Source of the DNA: Chloroflexota bacterium
GTDB lineage: Bacteria > Chloroflexota > Dehalococcoidia > Dehalococcoidales > UBA5760
Reading direction: 5' to 3'
Length of the DNA: 59,833 bases
Assembly (NCBI GenBank): GCA_015222205.1
Contig: JADFUW010000028.1
Span: 1-59,833, forward strand
Position numbers and translations under genes: made by a program. The notes under the pieces were generated by a model that ran no database searches, was not told the origin of the DNA, and worked only from the letters and a program-made list of their open reading frames with translations. Below, piece by piece: positions 1-7,640 of this stretch; position 1 is the first letter of the stretch, and the number at the start of each line of letters is the position of its first letter.

Positions 1-363
1 ACCCTCCAACAAATAACCTAGTGGGATTATGTGGCCAGCAATCATACCTAAACCATAAAAACCATTGTGTAGTACGACACCTAGAATAAAGGCTCCTGCC
101 GTTAGCCACAACAGTAGCAAGAAATGCTTAGGCGAATACTTCTCCGGTATTTCAAGCCTGGCAAGAGCAATTCTGGCCCTCGGTATAGCTACTACAACAA
201 AGAAAGTAGCCATAATGATAGGGAAAGGCAAGAGGAACCAAGGCAGGCCATAAAATAATCTAAGGCCATCATCCATCGAGAGCAAAAAGGGAATGACAAT
301 AAGGGCTATGGTTGATATATACAGCAGTAGGAAAGACTGCTTGGGCGAAAGGCTTTTTGTCAT
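1..363 (-). CDS. Partial multi-pass membrane protein, C-terminus cut by window edge
   Basis: The frame is open from an ATG at 363 to the first base of the window (121 codons, no stop). The ATG follows a GGAGGTG ribosome site by four bases, so the start is well supported. The protein begins MTKSLSPKQ and then shows three strongly hydrophobic stretches, roughly residues 10-30, 38-62 and 80-118. Between the second and third lies a charged, arginine-rich loop (about residues 63-80). It should be an integral membrane protein. I do not recognise the family, and the rest of the gene is outside the window. Two small membrane proteins lie just upstream on the same strand, so these may belong to one operon. 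Confidence 0.6.
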   Translation of the reverse strand, partial: MTKSLSPKQSFLLLYISTIALIVIPFLLSMDDGLRLFYGLPWFLLPFPIIMATFFVVVAIPRARIALARLEIPEKYSPKHFLLLLWLTAGAFILGVVLHNGFYGLGMIAGHIIPLGYLLEG

Positions 364-441
364 TTCTCACCTCCAAAGAGCAAACTGGGTACTGGGTATA
401 ACTATTGGGCTGGCCCACATAGCTACTGCTTCCTTTGGCTT

Positions 442-728
442 AGCTTTAGCCCCCCTGTGTAAATAAAAAGGCTAAGCCAACAGAAATTGCCGCAATACCA
501 ATCCCCAGCAAAATGTATAAGGTGCGGCGCCGTTTATACTGTGGATTTGCCCAGTCGGGAACGTCTCCGAATTTTTCCATATTAAGTCTTTACTCTCCTC
601 TGTTTGTTTTCGCTCTTTTTGTATAACGACTTACTCAGCTTTAGCCCCCCTGTGTAAATAAAAAGGCTAAGCCAACAGAAATTGCCGCAATACCAATCCC
701 CAACAGGATATATAGGGTGCGGCGCCGT
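442..728. repeat. Direct repeat pair, about 92 bp each, offset 195 bp
   Basis: Positions 442-533 and 637-728 are near-identical direct repeats; the first 60-odd bases are identical and the rest differs at a few positions. They encode the membrane helix and tail of the two small paralogues on the minus strand. The strong nucleotide identity points to a recent duplication or to gene conversion. Confidence 0.8.
446..580 (-). CDS. Small single-pass membrane protein, paralogue A (44 aa)
   Basis: This ATG-to-TAA frame of 44 codons encodes a short polar N-terminus (MEKFGDVPDWANPQYKRRR), then one hydrophobic helix (about residues 20-41) and a short tail ending TQGG. The positive RRR stretch before the helix predicts a cytoplasmic N-terminus. 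Its last 29 residues are almost the same as those of the gene just upstream (641-817), so the two arose by tandem duplication. A GAGGAG motif sits about 14 bases before the ATG, a longer spacing than usual. I do not recognise the family. The place next to a larger membrane protein suggests a small accessory subunit, but that is only inference. Confidence 0.5.
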   Translation of the reverse strand: MEKFGDVPDWANPQYKRRRTLYILLGIGIAAISVGLAFLFTQGG

Positions 729-817
729 CGCTTATCATTAGTTCCCAATTCCCTCTCCCTCAAATCTTTGTGCTTGTTACTTATGGAAACGCTAGCGCGG
801 TGCTCTTGCCCATTCAT
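641..817 (-). CDS. Small single-pass membrane protein, paralogue B (58 aa)
   Basis: This 58-codon frame has a longer charged N-terminus (residues 1-33, rich in Arg, Lys and Glu) than paralogue A, followed by the same RRRTLYILLGIGIAAISVG helix and the same FLFTQGG tail. The last 29 residues match paralogue A closely while the N-termini are unrelated, so the duplication covered only the membrane half, or the N-terminus was replaced later. No strong ribosome site is visible before the chosen ATG, so the start is uncertain. It lies 60 bases upstream of paralogue A on the same strand, probably in one transcript. Function unknown. Confidence 0.45.
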   Translation of the reverse strand: MNGQEHRASVSISNKHKDLRERELGTNDKRRRRTLYILLGIGIAAISVGLAFLFTQGG

Positions 818-935
818 TATTGGCCCTTCACTTTCTTCTGCTTATTTTCACTCTTACTATATAACGAACTTTTAAACCTTTTGATAGCCCGGCCTGACTT
901 AAATCTATTCAGGTTGACAAAGCCCTTGGTTCGAT

Positions 936-1901
936 TCATCGGCTATCTGCCTCCTCGCCTCGTGTTTCAGCATTCCCTTCTGGCAGTTTCTCAGAGGGAG
1001 TCCTACTGGTAAGTTCCAGTTTGTCCTCAAACCTGGCTAGTTTTCGGCTTGCCTCATCATATTTATTAGCTGCGTTTCGAATGTGGGTACCAATTACCCG
1101 GTAATCATCCTGAAAATCCACAAGGTCACCCTGCAGACGCTCCAGATGTCCAAGGATTTCATGGGCCGTCTGCTCAATGTGTAGCCCCTTTAATCCTTGG
1201 ACAATAACCTGCAAATAGGCATAAAAGCTATTTGGCGATACCGGGATAACCCTCTTTTGGAGGGAGTAGGAATATATCTCCCCTTCTTCAGCCTGACCGC
1301 GAAGTATTGTCTCATAATAGACATTTTCTGCCGGAATATACATTAGGGCAAAGTCAAATGTGTTTTCATCAGGCAGTATATATTTGGTCACATTATCAAT
1401 ATGATTCTTAATCGTACGCGTAAATTGTCGTCGTAAGGCTTTCTGCTCTTCCTCAGGTTCTGCCTTGAGTATTCGCTCAAAATCTTCCAAGGGGAACTTA
1501 GAATCAATAGGGACTAGATGCCCGCCAATATGAATGATTGCATCTATAGTTTCACCATTCTTAAATTTATACTGGAGGGAGTAATTATCTCGGGGCAAAA
1601 TATCGGCTAATAATCTCTCCAGCAGAAGTTCTCCAAAACCACCTCTAAATTTTGGTGCTCGTAGGAGCTCTTGCAGATTGGAGATATTCTTACCAACTTC
1701 CTCAACAATTTTTGTTCTTTGGGTTAGGGCTCCTAATCCCTCTTTCACCTCACCAAAGACCTTAATCTTCTCATCAAGTCTTTCGCCCATCATCTGTAGT
1801 AGAGCATCACCTTGCTCTTTCTGCCTCTGCCGCTCTCGGAGCCTATCCCAGAGAGAGACACCAACTAAAGCCGCTAGGATAATAATTATTACGGTTTCCA
1901 T
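936..1901 (-). CDS. rmuC: RmuC family protein (DNA recombination / inversion limiting)
   Basis: A 321-residue protein with the RmuC layout: an N-terminal membrane helix (residues 1-19), a coiled-coil stretch rich in Glu, Arg and Gln (about 20-80), then the RmuC domain. That domain contains FRGGFGELLLERLL, the IDSKFPLEDFERIL segment and ALMYIPAENVYYE. RmuC of E. coli limits DNA inversions between short repeats and is related to restriction-endonuclease-fold proteins. The conserved VPIDSKFP motif is part of that nuclease-like core. The protein is shorter than the E. coli version, as is common in this family. The C-terminal tail is polar and poorly conserved. It is a single gene with no obvious operon partner. 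Confidence 0.85.
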   Translation of the reverse strand: METVIIIILAALVGVSLWDRLRERQRQKEQGDALLQMMGERLDEKIKVFGEVKEGLGALTQRTKIVEEVGKNISNLQELLRAPKFRGGFGELLLERLLADILPRDNYSLQYKFKNGETIDAIIHIGGHLVPIDSKFPLEDFERILKAEPEEEQKALRRQFTRTIKNHIDNVTKYILPDENTFDFALMYIPAENVYYETILRGQAEEGEIYSYSLQKRVIPVSPNSFYAYLQVIVQGLKGLHIEQTAHEILGHLERLQGDLVDFQDDYRVIGTHIRNAANKYDEASRKLARFEDKLELTSRTPSEKLPEGNAETRGEEADSR

Positions 1902-2314
1902 CGTTTTCCCTAAGTACTTTAAACAGGCTTACTGTCAGTAGCTACTTAGTCTCATTATACATCAAGGACAGATAAATAAATATAAATAATCAGTTAGAGA
2001 GAAGCTGGGATAGGATAGTCATAGGGGCTGTGGATTATTAACGCTACAAAGACTGAGCTATTAAGTCCATCATATAAGACTAATAAGACTAAAGGTAAGG
2101 GTAAAAGTTCTGTCTACTGTACGCGTTGGCCCACCATGTCAGCAGTTTACATAATGGTGAGCTGGCGTTAGTGGTTCCTTTTTGTATATCTCTAGTAGAT
2201 AATCTTAACTTCCGGTACCTTATTCTAAATATGCCCTAAGCTTGAAGTGCTAAATAACGCCGAACGATGCTTGAATGTTACCTTTGCTGTCTTCGCTCAG
2301 ATGTTAAAGAAGGC
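1902..2314. other. Intergenic region, no gene recognised
   Basis: About 410 bases of AT-rich sequence between rmuC (minus) and the small plus-strand unit starting at 2315. All frames are broken by stops. I see no tRNA and no clear hairpin terminator. Confidence 0.5.
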
Positions 2315-2344
2315 TTGACAACTGCCGGTTAAAAATGGTTAAAT
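2315..2344 (+). promoter_or_regulatory. Sigma70-type promoter of a small transcription unit
   Basis: A perfect TTGACA at 2315-2320 is followed after 17-18 bases by a weak AT-rich -10 (GTTAAA/TTAAAT, 2338-2344). Transcription would start near 2350 and run into the short ORF at 2399. Confidence 0.45.
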
Positions 2345-2398
2345 AAAGATTGAAAGGTCGCGTAGGACCCGAATGAATTTTACTTCAGGAGGTGTGCT

Positions 2399-2458
2399 AT
2401 GAGCCTTCATAAGATCTACGAGGTGTGGCAAGTTGACAATTGGTGCCCCGCCGTATGA
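2399..2458 (+). CDS. 19-codon ORF with consensus ribosome site, ending in TGA
   Basis: The ATG at 2399 stands six bases after a near-perfect ribosome site (AGGAGGTG, 2386-2393) and about 50 bases after a TTGACA promoter, so translation is likely. The peptide is MSLHKIYEVWQVDNWCPAV and ends at a TGA (2456-2458). Reading through that TGA would add 30 codons (to 2551) rich in Arg and Gly that do not look like a folded protein. The sequence from 2443 on is strongly folded, so the ORF may be a leader peptide, or a gene start interrupted by an inserted RNA element. The organism decodes UGA as Sec elsewhere, but the hairpin after this UGA lacks a guanine early in its loop, which argues against Sec here. 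Confidence 0.35.
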   Translation: MSLHKIYEVWQVDNWCPAV

Positions 2459-2596
2459 CGGGGCAGGCAAAACTCGAACCTGACTCGAGTTAGTGAAATG
2501 GGCAGTATCTTAAGAAGAGATGCCCGGTGCGGCGGAGGTAACCGCAAGTGAGTTGGGGACGAGGGTATGATGGGTAATGAAGTTAGGGTGGATTAG
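2443..2596 (+). other. Highly structured segment of unknown class
   Basis: Several hairpins follow one another: GCCCCG/CGGGGC (2445-2464 area), AACTCGA/TCGAGTT (2471-2477 with 2485-2491), GGGCA/TGCCC enclosing TCTT/AAGA (about 2500-2525), and GCGG/CCGC. The block lies between a translated start and a terminator. The GTGCC start and the run of hairpins recall the 5' domain of a group II intron, but no reverse transcriptase or domain V is seen nearby, so this is a weak guess. It could equally be a regulatory or small RNA. Confidence 0.3.
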
Positions 2597-2634
2597 AAAG
2601 TGGAGGGTGCTTGAGAGAGTGCCCTCCACTTTTT
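2597..2634. terminator. Strong intrinsic terminator (11-bp stem, T-run)
   Basis: AAAGTGGAGGG (2597-2607) pairs perfectly with CCCTCCACTTT (2622-2632), and the T-run continues to 2634. It ends the small plus-strand unit. The A-run on the 5' side could let it also act for the minus strand. Confidence 0.75.
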
Positions 2635-2693
2635 GTGGAATATGACTAACCTGAGGATGCAAAAAGGCTTTCTCTTCAATAATTTGGGTACAG

Positions 2694-3338
2694 CTATTCG
2701 CAGGTGGTTGTATGTTGGTCGTCTTCTGATTTAGCCTTGTAGTCTCTGAGCCAGCGTCCAATATCATCCAGTGCTGGTGGAGACACATAAAATACCTGTA
2801 TATCTTGCGGGAATTGAATCTGATGTCCCTCTCTCATAAACAGTATGCCAATTTCATCCGTCTTGAGTGTCTCATCTATCTGCCGGGTAATATATTCATT
2901 TCTCTTTTTGCTTACTTCCGTGTAGGACTCATAAATCTGGGTAAGTACTTTTTGGTTTTGTAAACCTGTGGCTAAGCATCTACCCCAGTCCATTAGTTCT
3001 GTCATCAGTTCACCCTCTTCAATGGCTTCAAGTTGTGCCCCTTTGTCTAATCTGTCCTTGACAATTTCATAGCTTTTATCGTTAAGCTCTTTTATTGTCT
3101 TGACTCCGTCTTCACCACTCACCGGGATTAGTTCATGGTATATTTTATCTATCTTACCCAGCTTTAGCTCCAAAGCACTCATTTGATTTTCGACCTGGTT
3201 CCAATACTGATTAAATTTCTCAAGATACTCTTCTGGAGACTCTATCCCGCGGTAAATAAGGGGAATAAAATATAGCTTTCTTCCCTCCTTAAACTCTGAA
3301 GTCTCTGGCTTTTCAATTTTTCCGAGCTTCTCAGACAT
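2694..3338 (-). CDS. Conserved-looking hypothetical cytoplasmic protein
   Basis: A 214-residue soluble protein with no signal peptide or membrane helix. Long charged stretches (about residues 35-75 and 95-160) predict mostly helical structure, with a more hydrophobic segment near residues 165-190 (DEIGILFMREGHQIQFPQDI). I recognise no catalytic motif or family. The gene stands alone, transcribed on the minus strand and downstream of the nucleotidyltransferase gene with a 90-base gap. Its C-terminus ends near a terminator that converges from the plus strand. The start is the ATG at 3338, preceded by GGAG at a fair distance. Function unknown. Confidence 0.6.
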   Translation of the reverse strand: MSEKLGKIEKPETSEFKEGRKLYFIPLIYRGIESPEEYLEKFNQYWNQVENQMSALELKLGKIDKIYHELIPVSGEDGVKTIKELNDKSYEIVKDRLDKGAQLEAIEEGELMTELMDWGRCLATGLQNQKVLTQIYESYTEVSKKRNEYITRQIDETLKTDEIGILFMREGHQIQFPQDIQVFYVSPPALDDIGRWLRDYKAKSEDDQHTTTCE

Positions 3339-3428
3339 CTAATCCTCCGGTAGATAAATATTGCTGGCTTCATGTACTTGGCTAGCCCAGATGCCGGTGT
3401 TCTCCTTGATATTTCACCGACCTTTTGG

Positions 3429-4523
3429 CTAACCAGCTTCGTCAGCTCTTAGACAGGACTCGCCTGGCAATCCTGTGTGGTCAAGAGTGACTATACGATT
3501 GGTAACCTGTTTGCCTTCTTCAATTCTGATGTTGCTGCCAATAATACACCCTTTAAGGCTGGCACCGGCACCAATGCTAATTCCCTGCCACAGCATAGCC
3601 TTCTCTATGCTTGTGTCCTCTCCGACATAGCAATCTTCGCCAATAATTACCGGTCCCTCAATACGTGCTCTTTGGTCTATCTGGCATCGGCTGCCGATTA
3701 CTGCTGGCCCCATTATTTTGGCAGAAGGGTGGACAGTAGCATCCTTCTCACAACAAACGCTGTTCTGGCCCAACCCCGGAGTAAGGGGGCTACTCATCTT
3801 TGCCAATAAAAGGTCGCAGTTCAGGCATAAGTATTTCTCCGGTGTTCCCATATCAAGCCAGTAGCCCCTGAAGGGATAGCCGTAAACCGGTTCGTTTAGC
3901 TTGAGGAGTAGGGGGAAAAGCCCCCTCTCAAACATGTAGTAGCTACTTACTGGTATATGCCTTAGGATTTCCGGTTCAAGGATGTAAATGCCAGCATTTA
4001 TCCAGTGGGTAGTAACTTTATTAGTGTTTGGCTTTTCGGTAAAGCGTCTCACCCTGTCCTCACTATCGGTTTCCACTACCCCAAAGGCGCAGGGGTTATC
4101 TACCCAGGTTAGGGCTATGGTCACCTTTGCCTTTTTATGCTGATGAAAGGCAAGCATATCAGCGATATTAAGGTCGGTGAAGATGTCGCCGTTTAAGACA
4201 GCAAAGGTGCTATCCAGATATCGGTTGGCATTCTTTACTGCCCCGGCGGTGCCTAGTGGACTATCCTCCACTGTATAGTGAAGCTGTACTCCTAGGTTGC
4301 TACCGTCACCCAGATGGCTCCGGATAAGCTCGGGGAGATAGCTCAGCGCCAGGGTGATGTCGGTAACCTTGAATTTAGCAAGATAAGCGATGATGTGTTC
4401 CAAGAAGGGGCGGTTCAGTAATGGCATCATGGGCTTGGGCATGTAATATGAGAGTGGCTGGAGTCGCACTCCATGACCGCCAACGAGGATAACTGCCTTG
4501 GTCAGCGTGCTTGAACTTGGCAC
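3429..4523 (-). CDS. NDP-sugar pyrophosphorylase (mannose-1-phosphate guanylyltransferase-like)
   Basis: A 364-residue two-domain protein. Residues about 8-240 are a nucleotidyltransferase domain with the signature VILVGGHGVRLQPLSYYMPK, which binds the NTP phosphates, and the metal-binding NGDIF motif near residue 112. Residues about 260-345 are a left-handed beta-helix of hexapeptide repeats (VIGSRCQI, VIIGEDCYVG, IIGSNIRI). This layout fits GDP-mannose pyrophosphorylases and glucose-1-phosphate nucleotidyltransferases, which make activated sugars for glycan or glycolipid synthesis. The second G of the usual GGxGTRL motif is kept, but T is replaced by V. The gene lies four bases after the COG1497-like regulator, so the two are likely co-transcribed. 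The exact sugar cannot be told from sequence. Confidence 0.8.
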   Translation of the reverse strand: MPSSSTLTKAVILVGGHGVRLQPLSYYMPKPMMPLLNRPFLEHIIAYLAKFKVTDITLALSYLPELIRSHLGDGSNLGVQLHYTVEDSPLGTAGAVKNANRYLDSTFAVLNGDIFTDLNIADMLAFHQHKKAKVTIALTWVDNPCAFGVVETDSEDRVRRFTEKPNTNKVTTHWINAGIYILEPEILRHIPVSSYYMFERGLFPLLLKLNEPVYGYPFRGYWLDMGTPEKYLCLNCDLLLAKMSSPLTPGLGQNSVCCEKDATVHPSAKIMGPAVIGSRCQIDQRARIEGPVIIGEDCYVGEDTSIEKAMLWQGISIGAGASLKGCIIGSNIRIEEGKQVTNRIVTLDHTGLPGESCLRADEAG

Positions 4524-4527
4524 CAGT

Positions 4528-5325
4528 TTAGCTTTCCTTCCGACTAGCCCTCAGGTCCAAGAGCTTATGTTTAATGCCGGCTTCATCCAGCCTCTTGATA
4601 AGCATCGGTATTTCTTCGTCATTGCAAACTATTGCCGGGGACAGCCCACTACTGGCGGCTTCAATTACTGCTTCCCTGGCTCCATAGCTGTAGTCAGGCT
4701 GGATGCCTACCCGTTTTAGGGTGGTGAGTGCCTCAACACCCACAGCAGCGATTGGTTTTTTGTCCCGGATGACCCTCTGTAACCTGTTTAGGTTGACATT
4801 TTTTGAGCCACCTTTTTGCATATTGGGTACTGCTATAACGGTGACTTTGCCTATCTCTAGACTTATTATTCCTTGGACATTGATAATACCGACATCATTA
4901 CCGCTAGCGGCGTCGGAAATGGCTACGCCTGTTGCTCTGGTGCTGAGGTCGGGAGTAGCCACCAGTAGACCTTCCCTCATTATTAGTCCTACCGTTTGCC
5001 CTCGTGATAAATCGCCACTGGCAATAGCGCCCGTGACCTTAATATCACTTACTGTTTTCTCCACCGACTTTAAGTACCCCTGAATCTCCTTCAGCTGTTT
5101 TAGTATCCAGTCGACACCTTCGTTAGTGACTTTGTATCGGGAACGCCCATCAGTGGTGAGCAATCTCTCTCTTAATAGCTGTTTTATATAGTCGGATACT
5201 GCCTGGGGGGTAATGTTGAGCGTCTTAGCAATATGCCTCTGCTGGATATTGGGCTGCTTGGCGGCTATCTCAACCAGTATCTGAAATCTTGTTGTCATAT
5301 TCTTGTTTCGTAGTATTTCTACCAT
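4528..5325 (-). CDS. Winged-helix transcriptional regulator, COG1497-like
   Basis: A 265-residue protein with an N-terminal winged-helix domain (residues about 12-75, with the recognition helix in NITPQAVSDYIKQLL). A long C-terminal domain (about 95-255) shows no metal site and may bind a small ligand. The layout resembles the predicted regulators of COG1497, known mainly from archaea; this family call comes from memory of the pattern. A perfect inverted repeat sits between its promoter and its start (5352-5367) and is a natural autoregulatory operator. It is followed after two bases by the nucleotidyltransferase gene, which it may also control. The start could be the first ATG or the ATG of MTTRF nine codons later. 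Confidence 0.65.
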   Translation of the reverse strand: MVEILRNKNMTTRFQILVEIAAKQPNIQQRHIAKTLNITPQAVSDYIKQLLRERLLTTDGRSRYKVTNEGVDWILKQLKEIQGYLKSVEKTVSDIKVTGAIASGDLSRGQTVGLIMREGLLVATPDLSTRATGVAISDAASGNDVGIINVQGIISLEIGKVTVIAVPNMQKGGSKNVNLNRLQRVIRDKKPIAAVGVEALTTLKRVGIQPDYSYGAREAVIEAASSGLSPAIVCNDEEIPMLIKRLDEAGIKHKLLDLRASRKES

Positions 5326-5351
5326 GACTTCAGCCCATCTACAAAATAATC

Positions 5352-5380
5352 AAGTAAACCTTTACTTTACTAGTATTATA
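5352..5380 (-). promoter_or_regulatory. Promoter -10 and palindromic operator of the COG1497-like gene
   Basis: On the minus strand TATAAT (5375-5380) lies 17 bases after TTACTT. Seven bases downstream of the -10 is a perfect inverted repeat, AAGTAAA-CC-TTTACTT (5352-5367), which would cover the transcription start. This is the classic place for a repressor site. Confidence 0.5.
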
Positions 5381-5685
5381 ACAACTTTTGTCTTGAAAAG
5401 TAATGGTTGGCCTAAGACTAGATGGGGTAGGGTAGTGCATTACTAAGAAGTTGAAGGCAGGATAAGAAATCGGTCGTGAGGCTAAGGGTCTCAGTATTTT
5501 GGTAGAACCGGTCTTCGGTTTCGGGGAGGGATTTAGTCTAGTGGAGTGAACAAAAACTTAAAGTGATCTGAAATAACAAGACTTATGGTCAACACTATAT
5601 CCTGGGGTCTTACCAAATATAGGATCTAAGTAGCAATGACCAGCCCGATGTCTCCGTAACTACTCTTGTCCTTTTACAAATCTTT
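5381..5685. other. Intergenic region, no gene recognised
   Basis: About 300 bases between the divergent regulator promoter and the end of the SDR gene. It has a small hairpin (ACCGGTCTTCGGT region near 5507) but no open frame with a ribosome site. Confidence 0.4.
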
Positions 5686-6465
5686 CTATCTTGCTATATA
5701 ACCTCCATCGGCTACAAATTCTGAGCCGGTAACCCATCTGGATTCATCGGAAGCAAGATACAGACTCACATAAGCGATGTCAATTGGTTCACCGATGTGG
5801 CCGATTGGATGCATTTTCCCTACTTTTTCAAGATACTGCTCTGTTGGCAATCCTGAATCTTGAGCCTCCTTTTCGGTAAGCTCGGTGTGAATATAGCCGG
5901 GGTGTACGGAGTTGACCCGAATATTATACCCTTCAGCTGCACAATGGAGTGCTGCTGATTTAGTAAGAGACCTTACCGCACCCTTAGAGGCACAATATGC
6001 GGCTAACTCTGGTTCGCCTATCATCGCGTCGACAGATGAGATATTTACTATTGAACAGGGCTCGCCATTTTTCTTCATGGCCCCAATCGCACATTTACAA
6101 CCCAAGAAAACCCCGGTTGAGTTTATACCCATTAAGAAATTCCATTCATCAAGGGTAGTCTCTTCTATTGTTTTCCCTAACGAGATGCCAGCATTATTCA
6201 CGAGGATGTTCAGCTTACCATATTTCTTAATTACTTCGTTGGTTACCTCTTTCCATCTACCTTCCTGTGATACATCAAGCTGGATAAAAGTAGCTTCTCC
6301 CCCCTCCTTTTTGATACTTTCAGCCAATGCTGTTCCTTCAGCCACCTTCTTCCGTGTCGTAATGATAACCTTAGCTCCTTCCTTAGCAAACAGCTGGGCA
6401 TGTGCCTTGCCGATACCAGTAGCCCCTCCAGTTACCATCGCAACCTTACCCTCTAGTCTTCCCAT
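5686..6465 (-). CDS. Short-chain dehydrogenase/reductase (SDR), classical type
   Basis: A 259-residue classical SDR. The cofactor-binding glycine motif TGGATGIG is near residues 12-19, NNAG near 89-92, the catalytic Ser in NISSVDA near 144, and the YxxxK pair in YCASK near 157-161. The end of the protein has the usual VTGSEFVADGG. R or T residues after the second beta strand (IITTRKK) suggest NADP(H) rather than NAD(H), but this is uncertain. The substrate is unknown; relatives act on sterols, 3-oxoacyl groups, sugars or alcohols. The gene stands alone downstream of the ABC importer with a 430-base gap, so it is probably transcribed separately. The start has a GGGTGT/AAAGGGG-type ribosome site. 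Confidence 0.85.
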   Translation of the reverse strand: MGRLEGKVAMVTGGATGIGKAHAQLFAKEGAKVIITTRKKVAEGTALAESIKKEGGEATFIQLDVSQEGRWKEVTNEVIKKYGKLNILVNNAGISLGKTIEETTLDEWNFLMGINSTGVFLGCKCAIGAMKKNGEPCSIVNISSVDAMIGEPELAAYCASKGAVRSLTKSAALHCAAEGYNIRVNSVHPGYIHTELTEKEAQDSGLPTEQYLEKVGKMHPIGHIGEPIDIAYVSLYLASDESRWVTGSEFVADGGYIAR

Positions 6466-6893
6466 TTTTACACCCCTTTCTATTTTTACTCTTTAGTTAC
6501 TAACACTAAGTACCCATTTCCTACCTATATTTTCCAGTGTGTTGACTTACCCCCATTTTTAGTACCGTATGTTCTTCCGTGGTGGAATCAGTTTCTTGAT
6601 TGATGTCTCAGGCGAGACGGGTTTTGCCCTTGTCTCTGCTTTTACAGGGACTTAACGGCGAGAACACTAAATTTTGGGGTCAAGTTGCTACCCAGCGCTT
6701 GAAACGCACCTTACTTATATCATGGATACATCTTAAAGTAGATATTAAAGCACCTGAATATATACTACGCTAAGTAGGATAGTTAAGCACATAGAGGAGA
6801 GAAAGACAGCAAGTAGAATTACGAAACCATGTTCTACATTCGGGAAAAGCTGACAGCTTAGTGTTTGGTCATCAACTCTGTGACATCTAGCAG
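6466..6893. other. Intergenic region, no gene recognised
   Basis: About 430 bases between livF and the SDR gene, both on the minus strand. No frame longer than about 30 codons has a ribosome site, and no tRNA or terminator with a T-run is clear. It probably holds the SDR promoter. Confidence 0.4.
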
Positions 6894-7601
6894 TTAGACA
6901 CCGAAGTATGTTTTGCTAATGTATTCCTCGCCCCTTAATTCTTCAGGGGTGCCTCCCATCGTTAACTGTCCCCTCTCCAAGAGATAGAGCCTTTCCGCAT
7001 GTGTCATAGTGAAAGTTACGTTCTGCTCAGCGATGACAATAGTAATGCCTGTCTTTTTCAAATTCTCCAATACATCGGCTATTCTAGAAATTACAATAGG
7101 GGCAAGGCCTAAGGTTGGCTCATCTAGTAGCAGTAGCTTGGGGTCTGTCATAAAGGCTCTCCCCAAAGATAGCATTTGTCGCTCCCCTCCGCTTAGTGTC
7201 TCAGCTTGCTGCTTTTGGCGTTCTTCAAGGCGAGGGAGCATTTCAAATACCTCTCCGAGGTTTTCATCTATCTTTTCCCGTGCCAAGTAGGCTCCGACTA
7301 GTAGGTTGTCTTTCACGTCCATATAGGTGAAGAGGTTTCCCCTCTCCGGGGCATAGCCGATTCCTAGCTTAACTATTGCCCTCGGGGTTAGCCGATGCAG
7401 GTCAACACCATTAAAGATAATTTGACCTCGCCAATCTGTTAACCCGATGATGGAATCTAGCAGTGTTGATTTCCCGGCACCGTTGGGGCCAATTATGCCT
7501 ATACATCCTCCCTTTTCAACATTAAATGAAACGCTCTTTAAAGCTTGAGCCTTACCATAGTAGGCTTCAAGGTCTTTAACCTCTAGAAAAGCCATTGTCA
7601 C
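6894..7601 (-). CDS. livF: Branched-chain amino-acid-type ABC transporter ATPase LivF
   Basis: A 235-residue ABC ATPase with Walker A GPNGAGKST (about 38-46), Q-loop region, signature LSGGERQ (about 137-143), Walker B LLLLDEPTLGLAP and the switch histidine replaced in the usual LivF way by AEQN. Phrases such as GIGYAPERGNLF and TLGLAPIV are typical of LivF rather than LivG. It would power uptake together with LivG on the cytoplasmic side. It is the last gene of the livK-H-M-G-F order, 39 bases after livG. The start MTMAFLEVKDLEAYYGK has GGAGG a few bases upstream; the second ATG (MAFLE) is an equally possible start. Confidence 0.9.
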   Translation of the reverse strand: MTMAFLEVKDLEAYYGKAQALKSVSFNVEKGGCIGIIGPNGAGKSTLLDSIIGLTDWRGQIIFNGVDLHRLTPRAIVKLGIGYAPERGNLFTYMDVKDNLLVGAYLAREKIDENLGEVFEMLPRLEERQKQQAETLSGGERQMLSLGRAFMTDPKLLLLDEPTLGLAPIVISRIADVLENLKKTGITIVIAEQNVTFTMTHAERLYLLERGQLTMGGTPEELRGEEYISKTYFGV

Positions 7602-7640
7602 CTCCCCTCTATTACCTTGAGACAGGGTATGATATTTTAA

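Noticed and set aside
2456-2551. UGA in the short ORF at 2399 as a selenocysteine codon
   Set aside because: The following hairpin loop (ACCTGAC) lacks a G in its first two positions, and the downstream 30 codons look like structured RNA rather than protein.
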